This document shows positions 17,738-25,563 of a stretch of DNA of 64,000 nt, one piece after another. Each line of letters opens with the position of its first letter. The stretch's first letter is position 1. Origin of the DNA: Bacillota bacterium. GTDB lineage: Bacteria > Bacillota > UBA4882 > UBA8346. Where the stretch lies: positions 149,044 to 213,043 of the forward strand of contig JAEVYU010000046.1 in NCBI GenBank assembly GCA_023392595.1, written 5' to 3'. A program made the position numbers and the translations under genes. The notes under the pieces are model-generated. The model saw only the letters and a program-made list of their open reading frames with translations. It was not told the DNA's origin and did no database searches.

Positions 17738-18514
17738 TTAAAAAAAGGTTGCGGTCTGTCCCCCGTCAATGACCAAGCAGGCCCCGGTGGTGAAAGATGA
17801 GAGCTCGGAAACTAAAAAAAGAACTGCCGTGGCAATCTCTTCCGGTTTTCCAAACCTCCGTAACGGTACGGCGGTTTCAATAAATTGTTGAATTTTTTCA
17901 GGTTCCGCTTTCATTTTTTCTTCCCATCTCCCCCCGGAAAAATAAACATTGCCGGGGGCGATGCAATTGACCCTGATGCCATCCCACGCCAACTTTCGGG
18001 CGAGGTTTTTGGAAAAAGATATTAAGGCGCTTTTAGCTACGGAGTAATCCGTGGGAGCGCCGGTGGCTTCAATACCGGCTATTGAAGCGACGAATAGAAT
18101 ATTCCCTTGGGATGATTTCAGTAAAGGATAAAACTCCCGCGTCGTATTAACAGCCGAATCAAAATTGGTTTGAAAAATTCGCTTGAAGTCATCCGGAAGA
18201 GGAAGCGGTTCAGAAGAACTTTTTCCGCTTCCTACATTACAAACCAGGATATCCAAACCGTGCCAGATAATTTCGATTTGTTCCTTGAGTCTTTGAATCG
18301 CTTTGATATCTGTAAAATCACACGGCAATGCTAAAATTGAATTGGGATCAAACTTTTGCCCCAGCTTGATTTGCAATTGAATTAGATCGCTTTGAGAACG
18401 GCTGGTCAGAGCTACATAGGCTCCTTCCCTTAAAAATCCTTGGGCTATTGACAGTCCGATTCCACGGGAAGAACCGGTTACCAATACTCGTTTTTCATAA
18501 AGGTTAAGTTCCAT
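17738..18514 (-). CDS. Short-chain dehydrogenase/reductase (SDR)
   Basis: 258 residues with TGSSRGIGLSIA as cofactor loop, NVGSG in the NNAG position, catalytic Ser in FVASIAG, YSVAKSALISF as Tyr/Lys pair, and a closing VIDGGQTATFF. It is a second, clearly different SDR 27 nt upstream of the one at 16886. Two SDRs in one unit with an aminotransferase suggest a keto intermediate that is made, aminated or reduced, but the substrate is unknown. Confidence 0.82.
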   Translation of the reverse strand: MELNLYEKRVLVTGSSRGIGLSIAQGFLREGAYVALTSRSQSDLIQLQIKLGQKFDPNSILALPCDFTDIKAIQRLKEQIEIIWHGLDILVCNVGSGKSSSEPLPLPDDFKRIFQTNFDSAVNTTREFYPLLKSSQGNILFVASIAGIEATGAPTDYSVAKSALISFSKNLARKLAWDGIRVNCIAPGNVYFSGGRWEEKMKAEPEKIQQFIETAVPLRRFGKPEEIATAVLFLVSELSSFTTGACLVIDGGQTATFF

Positions 18515-18564
18515 TGTGAGCCGATCCCCTCTTAGGATGAAATTAAGTCAGTACGATGAACTTT

Positions 18565-19011
18565 TCAGAAACTGTCGCATTCCTCAACCAATTCAACAAT
18601 AATACCGTCGGGGTCATGGCAGTATAATACTTTCACTCGACCATCGGGTGAAAGTCGCGGACTACTATTACAATAAAAGCCATTTTCCATCAGAGAACAG
18701 TATAGATTTTCGATGTCACTCACTGTAAAGGCAATGTGCGAACAACCGATTTTGTTGGAAGGCTGAATGAAATCCCCTTCTTCAAAGGCAGAAGGCCGTT
18801 GGTAGTATAACAGTTCCAGCAAGGTGTCGTCGGGAGCTTTCAACTTAACCCATTCAAGGATTACTCCTTGAATGCCCACAACTTTTTCAATGAACGGTCC
18901 GGTTTCCACTGCCTGTTTCCATAATTGAAATCCCAATAAATTTTCATAAAAAGAGCGGGATTTTTCCAAATCACGCACAACCAGTCCGGTGTGGCGGTAT
19001 CCGGTAATCAT
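18565..19011 (-). CDS. VOC-superfamily (glyoxalase/dioxygenase fold) protein
   Basis: 148 residues with two beta-alpha-beta-beta-beta repeats: YRHTGLVVRDLEKSRSFYENLL at the start and CSHIAFTVSDIENLY in the middle, ending HDPDGIIVELVEE. The His and Glu residues in these strands are the usual metal ligands of the superfamily. Members act as lyases, epimerases or dioxygenases, so function is open. The start ATG overlaps the stop of the aminotransferase gene (ATGA), which indicates translational coupling. An epimerase or isomerase role on a sugar intermediate is an inference from context. Confidence 0.75.
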   Translation of the reverse strand: MITGYRHTGLVVRDLEKSRSFYENLLGFQLWKQAVETGPFIEKVVGIQGVILEWVKLKAPDDTLLELLYYQRPSAFEEGDFIQPSNKIGCSHIAFTVSDIENLYCSLMENGFYCNSSPRLSPDGRVKVLYCHDPDGIIVELVEECDSF

Positions 19012-20405
19012 GGCCTTTCGGCGATGGCTTCGCCAATGGCCTCGCCGATGGCCTCATCCAAAGTTTGTATCCCTTCCAACAGGGCTTCTTTGGCTATTGT
19101 TAAGGAAGGAGCGAGTTTAATTGATTCCCGTCCAGTATGGACTACCAACAAGCCTTTCTCCATGGCTATCTGAGATATAGCTGTGCAAAGGCTGGAAAGA
19201 GAATTATTATCACAATCATAAAACAATAAGGCTGCCACCATTCCTTTTCCCAATACATACCGAAGATGGTTTGGATATTTACTTTTAAGTTCATTGAGTC
19301 TGTTATGAAACAATTCCGCCAAAGGAAGGGATTTAACAATGATCTCATCCTCAAGCAACGCTTGCAAATTAGCTTTTCCTGCGGCACAGGCCATGGGATT
19401 GGCTGAATGGGTTGAACTCATCGAGCCGATTTCGGGTAAATCCATAATTTCAGCGCTACCTAAAACCAAAGCTAGAGGCAGGCTGGAACCGGCTCCTTTG
19501 CCGCAGCATAACAAATCCGGTTCAACTCCATAATGCATATAACCAAACAATTTGCCGGTCCTGCCAAATCCGGACTGCATTTCGTCAAAAGTTATTAACA
19601 TCCCATGATGACGGGCGAATTCCTCAATTTTTCCTATGTATTCCGGGGGGTAAAAAATGGCGCCCCAACCTTGGTAAGACTCAATCATAAACCCGCACAA
19701 ATCCAGGTCCGGATCAAGCCCATGAGCGGAAATCAATTCCTTGACACTCTGTTGAAAGTATTTCCCCGGATGCTCCATCGCCTCTTTACGCCAAGGATAA
19801 GGAAATGGCAAATGGTAAATATTGGGGTCCCGATAACCGATCCATTCTTTTTGGGAATCATTGCCGCCCATTAACTGCGCACCCATCGTGCGGCCGTGCC
19901 AATTTCCTTCAAAACAAATAATTCCCGGACGTTTTTTCCCCCGTTTCATTCCATGAAGCCGCATCAGTTTTAGTGCTGCCTCGGTAGCCTCTGTGCCGGC
20001 GGATACCAAAAAAGCCTTTTCAAATTGGGCGGGAGTGTTTGTAATCAGATATTTTAAATATTCCGCCCGTTCCTTGCTTGCATAGGTATAAGTATGTAAT
20101 AACGGTTTATCCAATAAATTCCGGAGGGATTGTATAATACGCGGATTGCCGTGCCCGGAATTGGCAACAAAGATGGTGCTGGTGAAATCGATCCATTGAT
20201 TGCCCCAGGCATCGAAAACCAGAAAATCTTCGGCTTTATCCCAGACGACCGGTAATTGACCGTGCATGGATATGGATTCATAAAGGTCCAAATCATTAAG
20301 AATTTTAATGCTTTCCGGTACCGGAATTTTGGTAAGGATTTGCCGGTATTGGGTATGGACCTGCGGTACGGATTTTGGAACGATATTGAATTTAAATCCC
20401 GACAT
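19008..20405 (-). CDS. Class III PLP-dependent aminotransferase (GSA-aminomutase-like)
   Basis: 465 residues from ATG 20405 (GAGATGG upstream); an ATG at 20414 is also in frame. The PLP fold is shown by GTEATEAALKLMRLHG, FDEMQSGFGRTGKLFGY, the Schiff-base lysine in CCGKGAGSSLPLAL and THSANPMACAAG. The relatives are glutamate-1-semialdehyde aminomutase-type enzymes, but no haem gene is near. The C-terminus carries a 12-nt tandem duplication giving EAIGEAIGEAIGEAIAERP. It overlaps the cytidylyltransferase gene upstream and the VOC gene downstream, so it belongs to the sugar-acid unit and probably aminates an unusual sugar. Confidence 0.82.
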   Translation of the reverse strand: MSGFKFNIVPKSVPQVHTQYRQILTKIPVPESIKILNDLDLYESISMHGQLPVVWDKAEDFLVFDAWGNQWIDFTSTIFVANSGHGNPRIIQSLRNLLDKPLLHTYTYASKERAEYLKYLITNTPAQFEKAFLVSAGTEATEAALKLMRLHGMKRGKKRPGIICFEGNWHGRTMGAQLMGGNDSQKEWIGYRDPNIYHLPFPYPWRKEAMEHPGKYFQQSVKELISAHGLDPDLDLCGFMIESYQGWGAIFYPPEYIGKIEEFARHHGMLITFDEMQSGFGRTGKLFGYMHYGVEPDLLCCGKGAGSSLPLALVLGSAEIMDLPEIGSMSSTHSANPMACAAGKANLQALLEDEIIVKSLPLAELFHNRLNELKSKYPNHLRYVLGKGMVAALLFYDCDNNSLSSLCTAISQIAMEKGLLVVHTGRESIKLAPSLTIAKEALLEGIQTLDEAIGEAIGEAIAERP

Positions 20406-21153
20406 GATTCCCATCTCTTTTTGGATAATTTTGTTTTAGATAATCCCAAACCACACTGGGAGACATTTTTAAATCATATTCAAGCCTGGCAAAATCGTTT
20501 TCCGTATCGACTTCCGTGCAAAAAGGCGTACGAAAGCCGAGCATACGAGGGCCGTACAATAATCCGGATTTGCGGATAAAGACGGGTTTTACAATATCAA
20601 CGTAACCATCGGGAACAAAGGCTTCCGGAAACTGTTGACGGGGGTTGTTGATTTGATCATTGGATAACCCTTCTAAAAGCGCTTTAAAGTACCCGTGTTC
20701 ATCCTTCTGAAACCATTTCAGGGGAGATTCCGGCGCCGGATGCGCCGAACGCATCGATGTTGCTTCGGGATGTTGGATAATCGCCTCAATAGCTGCATCC
20801 ACAACCTCCGGTTCCCGCAAAGGTGTAGTGGGACGCAGTAAAACCAGATAGTCGGGAATAGCTTTTTCGTGGTCCTCAAGCCAATTGATGACGTGAAGCA
20901 CAAAACTGCAGTCCGGGGAATTATCCTGCGCCCATCTGGCGGGTCGTAAAAAAGGGACTTCTGCCCCATATTCTCTGGTGATTTCGGCAATCTTTTCCGA
21001 ATCGGTTGATACTAAAACCCGTTCAATATACTTTGTCAAGCGGGCTACGCCAACCGAAAAGGCAATTAGCGGAAAACCTCCTAAAAGCCGGATATTTTTT
21101 CCGGGCACTCCTTTCGAGCCACTGCGCGCAGGTACTATGGCCATCACCATCAT
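20392..21153 (-). CDS. CMP-nonulosonate cytidylyltransferase (NeuA/LegF/PseF type)
   Basis: 253 residues. The nucleotide-binding signature IVPARSGSKGVPGKNIRLLG opens the protein. It is followed by VSTDSEKIAEITREYGAEV, FLRPARWAQDNS and LLRPTTPLREPEVVDAAIE, the normal order for acylneuraminate cytidylyltransferases. The enzyme activates a nonulosonic acid with CTP to the CMP-sugar. It lies in one unit with the NeuB synthase and the KdsC-type phosphatase. Which sugar acid is used cannot be told from sequence. Its stop overlaps the next gene. Confidence 0.88.
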   Translation of the reverse strand: MMVMAIVPARSGSKGVPGKNIRLLGGFPLIAFSVGVARLTKYIERVLVSTDSEKIAEITREYGAEVPFLRPARWAQDNSPDCSFVLHVINWLEDHEKAIPDYLVLLRPTTPLREPEVVDAAIEAIIQHPEATSMRSAHPAPESPLKWFQKDEHGYFKALLEGLSNDQINNPRQQFPEAFVPDGYVDIVKPVFIRKSGLLYGPRMLGFRTPFCTEVDTENDFARLEYDLKMSPSVVWDYLKQNYPKRDGNHVGI

Positions 21154-21199
21154 GTAACATTCATCCTTTGATATTCATAATTTTTACTCTTTTTTTCAT

Positions 21200-22033
21200 C
21201 TACTCAGGGAGTTTAGGAATCCGAGGGAGAATCCAATGGAGTTGTTTTTTTAAAATCGCCACTCCTTCATCATCCCGGTATGCCTGCATAATCAACGGAC
21301 CATTATAGTCTGTTTGGATCAAAGCCTCAAAAAAACTTTGAAAATCAGTATCACCAGTACCCAGTTCAACCGAACCACCATTTTTTATCCTGTCCTTAAG
21401 ATGAACATCGGAAATTCGAGAACCATAGGCTGCTAACTCCTCAATGGGGTTATAACCTAATGCGGCACTGTTTCCCGTATCATAATTCACTGTGAATATT
21501 GATGACTCCAGCATTTCAAGTAATGTTAAAAAATTTTTCGGAGGTAGATCGGTTTCCAAAGCCAGATGAATCTGGAGTTTTTCAGCAATATCCCGAGCCG
21601 GGCCAATGTTTTTACAAAAAAGAGCCATTTGTTGTTCGTCCCGGAAAGCCGCTTGATCCACACAAGGAATCACAATATCGGTGATGCCCAATTTGTTAGC
21701 TTTGAGTAATAAACGCTGTAATATTTGGGTACTATGATTGGCAATTTTTTGATATTCGCTGTGGATGGGAGCTGTCATAAAATAATCGCCACAGACTGTT
21801 TTTACCAGAACTCCGGTTTTTTCAGAAAGCTTCCGGATCGCATCGGTTCCGGACTGGGTTAATAGCGGATTTTGTTCGGCATTATTATAATCCAGAATAA
21901 ACTCGATGAAGGAAAGACCGAATTCACTAACGATTGGAAATTCCTTTTGCCAGTACCCCACAGGATGTGCTTGATAACGTTTCTGATATTTCGGAAGCAA
22001 TCTCCCTTGCATTACACCCAGATTTTTAATCAT
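21200..22033 (-). CDS. Sugar phosphate isomerase/epimerase family protein (AP-endonuclease-2-like TIM barrel)
   Basis: 277 residues. It begins NLGVMQGRLLPKYQKRYQAHP, and has the barrel landmarks VKTVCGDYFM, IVIPCVDQAAF, HLALETDLPP, VNYDTGNSAALGYNP and DVHLKDRIKNGG. The Glu, Asp and His residues in the last four are the usual metal ligands of this family. Similar proteins are common in nonulosonate clusters with unproven function. Its start overlaps the methyltransferase stop by 8 nt, so the two are coupled. Confidence 0.8.
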   Translation of the reverse strand: MIKNLGVMQGRLLPKYQKRYQAHPVGYWQKEFPIVSEFGLSFIEFILDYNNAEQNPLLTQSGTDAIRKLSEKTGVLVKTVCGDYFMTAPIHSEYQKIANHSTQILQRLLLKANKLGITDIVIPCVDQAAFRDEQQMALFCKNIGPARDIAEKLQIHLALETDLPPKNFLTLLEMLESSIFTVNYDTGNSAALGYNPIEELAAYGSRISDVHLKDRIKNGGSVELGTGDTDFQSFFEALIQTDYNGPLIMQAYRDDEGVAILKKQLHWILPRIPKLPE

Positions 22034-22880
22034 AATCCGCCCCTAAGTATGCCAAGAGAGTATCACAGCGACCTATCAGGCCCAGTTGCTTTTCGTAAGC
22101 ATCTTCAAGTTCTCGGCTATTGAGAAAATTCCACCGGGCATGCCCTCCGGGCTTGCCGTTAGCAAGCCAATAAAGATGGTTTGATAACGGATACCGTTGG
22201 ATTTGTTGAATCGAATTGATTTTGAGTCCAGCCTTTTTGGCAAGTTTTGCAAGAGTATCGCTGTTAAATAAGAATAAATGACAACTCCAATAAGTAAAAT
22301 TGGCAAAAGAACTATTTTTATAAAGAGTTAAAAGGGCATCCTCGGCGTTGGGCGTTTCCACAATGATGCACCCACCCGGAATTAATTTCGCCTTAAGTTG
22401 TTGCAATACTTTAAGCGGATCCGGCAAATGTTCCAATACATGAAAAAGAGTGACGATATCAAATAATTCCGGGATTTCTTCCAAATTGGAATATACCTTT
22501 AATTTTTTGGAAATAAAATAAGGCATCAACCTTTCTTCGAGTTCCATTCCGATTGCTTTGGCTGTCACTTGACCGGCTCTTTCTAAAAATCCACCGTTGC
22601 CGCATCCGAAATCTAAAATGGTTTTGTTAGTAATGAATGGTTGTAGCGTTTTGAAACGCCTCTGATCGTCTTTATCTGTTTCCCGGGCCCAGTTTTGGAT
22701 ACTTGAATCCTTGCCGTCCATTTGCGAGTTTTCATAAAAGCCCGAACCGATATGATCGAAAGAGGATAGGAATACCAATCCACAAGAATCGCATTCCAAA
22801 ATATCAAGGTCCTGCTTATCCCTTACCTTCCCCGGTCTCTTCATCAATGATTTTCCGCCGCAAAGATAACAGGCATTCAT
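22026..22880 (-). CDS. Class I SAM-dependent methyltransferase with N-terminal zinc-ribbon
   Basis: 284 residues. A four-Cys ribbon opens the protein (CYLCGG with CDSCGLVFL, residues 4-37). The SAM loop is ILDFGCGNGGFLERAG and a later motif is FDIVTLFHVLEHLPDPLKVL. This is the layout of C-methyltransferases acting on nucleotide deoxysugars and of related enzymes in O-antigen clusters. A methyl decoration of the sugar or of its N-acyl group is a reasonable guess. It sits between the NeuB gene (15 nt) and the TIM-barrel gene (overlap). Confidence 0.82.
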   Translation of the reverse strand: MNACYLCGGKSLMKRPGKVRDKQDLDILECDSCGLVFLSSFDHIGSGFYENSQMDGKDSSIQNWARETDKDDQRRFKTLQPFITNKTILDFGCGNGGFLERAGQVTAKAIGMELEERLMPYFISKKLKVYSNLEEIPELFDIVTLFHVLEHLPDPLKVLQQLKAKLIPGGCIIVETPNAEDALLTLYKNSSFANFTYWSCHLFLFNSDTLAKLAKKAGLKINSIQQIQRYPLSNHLYWLANGKPGGHARWNFLNSRELEDAYEKQLGLIGRCDTLLAYLGADYD

Positions 22881-22895
22881 AGTTTCATTCTCTTT

Positions 22896-23735
22896 CTAAT
22901 ATTTAATATAATGCGCCCGTAACTTTTTACTTATCGGTACTTCTTTCTCTGTAATCGTGATAGAACCATCACCCATTGCCTGCTCGATTTTTCGGATCCC
23001 TCCGACCAAAACTCTTAATCCGTTAGGCTCCAAAGAAGCAGCCTGATCGGAACCGTACATGGCCCGATCCAAAGTGATATGCCTTTCCAAAGAAGTAATC
23101 CCCAATGCGGCCGCTGCGTATGAAACGGCTAAGCCAACTTCATGCCCGCTGTATCCCACGTTGCAGTGAAAGATTTCTCGTAAAGTGAGTATTCGATTTA
23201 AATTGGCATCTTCATCTTCCATGGGATAAGTAGAAACACAATGCATCAATTCAAAAGGACAGTTTGCACGAGTAAAGATCTCTACTGCTTTTTCGATGTC
23301 TTTTCGCTGGCTCATTCCAGTCGAAATAAAGGTGTGTTTGCCTTCGGAGGCCACTTCTTTTAATAACGGTTCAAAAAGAAGCATGGCTGAAGCAATTTTA
23401 TTGTATTTACTGCTGAATTGCCGTAAAAATTGTTGGCTTTCCAAATCCCAGGCTGAAGCGAACCATTCGATATCTAGATTCCTGCAATATTGATTGATTT
23501 CTTCATACACAGAGAAACCGAATTCCAAGCCTTCTTTTTGAGCCCGCTGCGTATGCCCCCATGGACTTTCCCGGGGCGAATCCAGAAAGTCCTTGCTATA
23601 AACCTTTTCAAGGCTTCGTTTTTGAAATTTGACCGCGTTACAACCGGCTTCCTTGGCGATTGCGATTAGCTTTTTGGCAATATTCATATCGCCATTATGA
23701 TTAATTCCTATTTCCGCGGTGATAAAAATTGACAT
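22896..23735 (-). CDS. neuB: NeuB-family nonulosonate synthase lacking the C-terminal SAF domain
   Basis: 279 residues from ATG 23735, which has AAGGAGAG upstream; the open frame continues to 23876, but those 47 residues overlap the phosphatase gene and are not family-like. The NeuB barrel is clear: ITAEIGINHNGDMNIAKKLI, AVKFQKR, STGMSQRKDIEKAV, LMHCVSTYPM, VGYSGHEVGLAVS and ERHITLDR. The enzyme condenses a hexosamine or its phosphate with phosphoenolpyruvate. Typical NeuB, LegI and PseI proteins have about 340-350 residues with a C-terminal antifreeze-like SAF domain; this one stops after the barrel (LRAHYIKY). See findings. Confidence 0.87.
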   Translation of the reverse strand: MSIFITAEIGINHNGDMNIAKKLIAIAKEAGCNAVKFQKRSLEKVYSKDFLDSPRESPWGHTQRAQKEGLEFGFSVYEEINQYCRNLDIEWFASAWDLESQQFLRQFSSKYNKIASAMLLFEPLLKEVASEGKHTFISTGMSQRKDIEKAVEIFTRANCPFELMHCVSTYPMEDEDANLNRILTLREIFHCNVGYSGHEVGLAVSYAAAALGITSLERHITLDRAMYGSDQAASLEPNGLRVLVGGIRKIEQAMGDGSITITEKEVPISKKLRAHYIKY

Positions 23736-23746
23736 AAAATCTCTCC

Positions 23747-24277
23747 TTAATATTGAATCAAGTTTTCCGCCAACTCCCGGACCACTCCCTCTCCCCCTTT
23801 TTTGGAAATGATATATTTGGCAATGCGCTTGATTTCTGGATGAGCATCTTTGGGAGCTACCGGAAAGCCAATACATTTCATGACTTCATAATCATTGAGA
23901 TCATTGCCGGCATACATCACATTTTGGAGGTTGATTTTATTTTCTTCGCAGTATTTAATTAAAGTTTGCTTTTTATTTTCTTCTCCTTGAATCACAGGTA
24001 AATTTAACTTTCGGGCCCGGGAGGCAACAACCGGATTGGTCTCAGTTGATAAAATCAGCATCGGAACATGCTTAGAATTTAACAGTTGAATCCCTAAACC
24101 ATCAGCACGTGTACAATTTACAAATTCTTTGCCTTCTTCGCTGACCATGACTTTATTATCAGTGAAAATTCCATCGAAATCCAAAACAATCAGGGCAATA
24201 TCCTTCAATGGTATTTTGGGTTTTGTTAAAAAGTTGAATAACTCCATTTGAGTCCATTTTTTGCGAATTTTAATCAT
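23747..24277 (-). CDS. KdsC-type HAD phosphatase
   Basis: 176 residues with the HAD motif I LIVLDFDGIFTDNKV (about 29-43), motif II in LSTETNPV, a Lys in GEENKKQTL and motif III YAGNDLNDYEVMKCIG. Small C0-type HADs of this kind dephosphorylate KDO-8-phosphate or 9-carbon sugar-acid 9-phosphates (KDN-9-P, Neu5Ac-9-P). Next to NeuB and a CMP-transferase it suggests a route through a phosphorylated nonulosonate, or a phosphatase partner of the CMP-transferase. It is the first gene of the leftward unit, behind a sigma-K-like promoter. Confidence 0.85.
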   Translation of the reverse strand: MIKIRKKWTQMELFNFLTKPKIPLKDIALIVLDFDGIFTDNKVMVSEEGKEFVNCTRADGLGIQLLNSKHVPMLILSTETNPVVASRARKLNLPVIQGEENKKQTLIKYCEENKINLQNVMYAGNDLNDYEVMKCIGFPVAPKDAHPEIKRIAKYIISKKGGEGVVRELAENLIQY

Positions 24278-24312
24278 CCTACTTAAAATCGCTTATCTGT
24301 TTTTTCTTATCT

Positions 24313-24339
24313 TATTTTATGAGGATTAAAAATTATCGT
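24313..24339 (-). promoter_or_regulatory. Sigma-K-like promoter of the leftward nonulosonate unit
   Basis: Read on the minus strand: AC (24339-24338), a 16-nt spacer, then CATAAAATA (24321-24313), 36 nt upstream of the phosphatase start. It matches the mACm-N16/17-CATAnnnTA pattern exactly. Confidence 0.6.
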
Positions 24340-24462
24340 GTTTATGATAGAGGCATAAAAGTATAAATTCACTCGCCTTTTAGATTTGCTAAAAAATTTA
24401 CCAACTCCCAACGTTCTTTCCCTGATAGTAATATGCTCTGATTTCGATTCAAAAATCCCGGC

Positions 24463-24489
24463 ACGATCCTCATTCAAAATCATAAACTA
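24463..24489 (+). promoter_or_regulatory. Sigma-K-like promoter of the rightward dehydratase/aminotransferase unit
   Basis: AC at 24463-24464, a 16-nt spacer, CATAAACTA at 24481-24489, then GGAG at 24505 and the ATG at 24517. It is the divergent partner of the site at 24313-24339. Confidence 0.6.
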
Positions 24490-24516
24490 TATTTGAAACT
24501 ATTACGGAGTGATAAA

Positions 24517-25563
24517 ATGATATCTCATGCAAATTTAGAACGTATTATCCAAGGACGTAATATTTTGGTCACCGGTGGCACCGGCACTATCGGATCCGCC
24601 CTCGTCGAAAAAATATTAACTTATCAGCCTGCGGTTGTGAGAATCTTTAGTCGGGATGAAACGAAGCAGCTTGAATTATTGCTGCGTTTGGGAAATCCCG
24701 CCAATGTTCGATATCTGATCGGCGATATTCGGGATGCAGCCAGGTTAGGAACTGCCCTTGATGATATCGATATCGTTTTTCATGCGGCAGCCTTAAAACA
24801 CCTGCCAGCCTGCGAATTTAACCCTTTCGAAGCGATAAAATCCAATGTGCTTGGTACCCAAAATCTAATCGAACAAAGCATCGCCAGTGGCGTTAAATTA
24901 GTAATCGGCATCAGTACGGATAAAGTCGTCAATCCCAGCAGTATATTGGGAATTACCAAACTGTTGGCAGAAAAGTTGTTAATCACTGCCAATTTTATTA
25001 AAGGGAAGCATCACACTACTTTTTCTTGTGTTAGATTTGGTAATGTAGCAGGGGCACGGGGTTCTGTTATTCCGGTTTTTTTGGATCAATTATCCCGTAC
25101 CCAAATCCTAACAGTAACCGAGCCCCAGATGACCCGCTTTATCATGTCAACGGATGAAGCAGTCAATTTGGTTTTAAAAGCAGCTTCTTACGCCAATGGA
25201 GGCGAAATCTTTATATTTCTGATGCCTTCGGTAAAAGTAATGGATGTAGCCGAGGTTATTGCTCAACGCTATCAAAATATCACCGGGAAAACTGTGAAAA
25301 TAGAATTCAGTGGTTTGCGGCCAGGGGAAAAACTTCATGAAGAGTTAATTACCGGTGATGAACTCGGTAATGTGTATCAATTTGAAGATTTGTTGATTTT
25401 GGCCGGTGGATCTGGGCATCTTCCACCAGGAACACCGGTGGATTTATCAAATCCGCCGATATTGTCTTCCAAGGACCAAACTTCTTTGACGATGAGCGAA
25501 GTTTTGAAGCTTATTCAAGCTGTTGACCATTTGAATGTCTTACAATGGGAGGTGTCATTTTGA
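24517..25563 (+). CDS. NDP-N-acetylhexosamine 4,6-dehydratase (LegB/PseB-like SDR)
   Basis: 348 residues from ATG 24517 (ACGGAG upstream); an ATG at 24493 lacks a site. The Rossmann loop is ILVTGGTGTIGSALVEKI. The core shows AALKHLPACEFNPFEAIKSN, ISTDKVVNPSSILGITKLLAEKL and RFGNVAGARGSVIPVF, characteristic of the UDP- or GDP-GlcNAc 4,6-dehydratases that open legionaminate and pseudaminate pathways. The usual YxxxK is replaced in this family, here by LxxxK. The product, a 4-keto-6-deoxy sugar, would feed the aminotransferase whose start it overlaps by four bases. Confidence 0.87.
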   Translation: MISHANLERIIQGRNILVTGGTGTIGSALVEKILTYQPAVVRIFSRDETKQLELLLRLGNPANVRYLIGDIRDAARLGTALDDIDIVFHAAALKHLPACEFNPFEAIKSNVLGTQNLIEQSIASGVKLVIGISTDKVVNPSSILGITKLLAEKLLITANFIKGKHHTTFSCVRFGNVAGARGSVIPVFLDQLSRTQILTVTEPQMTRFIMSTDEAVNLVLKAASYANGGEIFIFLMPSVKVMDVAEVIAQRYQNITGKTVKIEFSGLRPGEKLHEELITGDELGNVYQFEDLLILAGGSGHLPPGTPVDLSNPPILSSKDQTSLTMSEVLKLIQAVDHLNVLQWEVSF

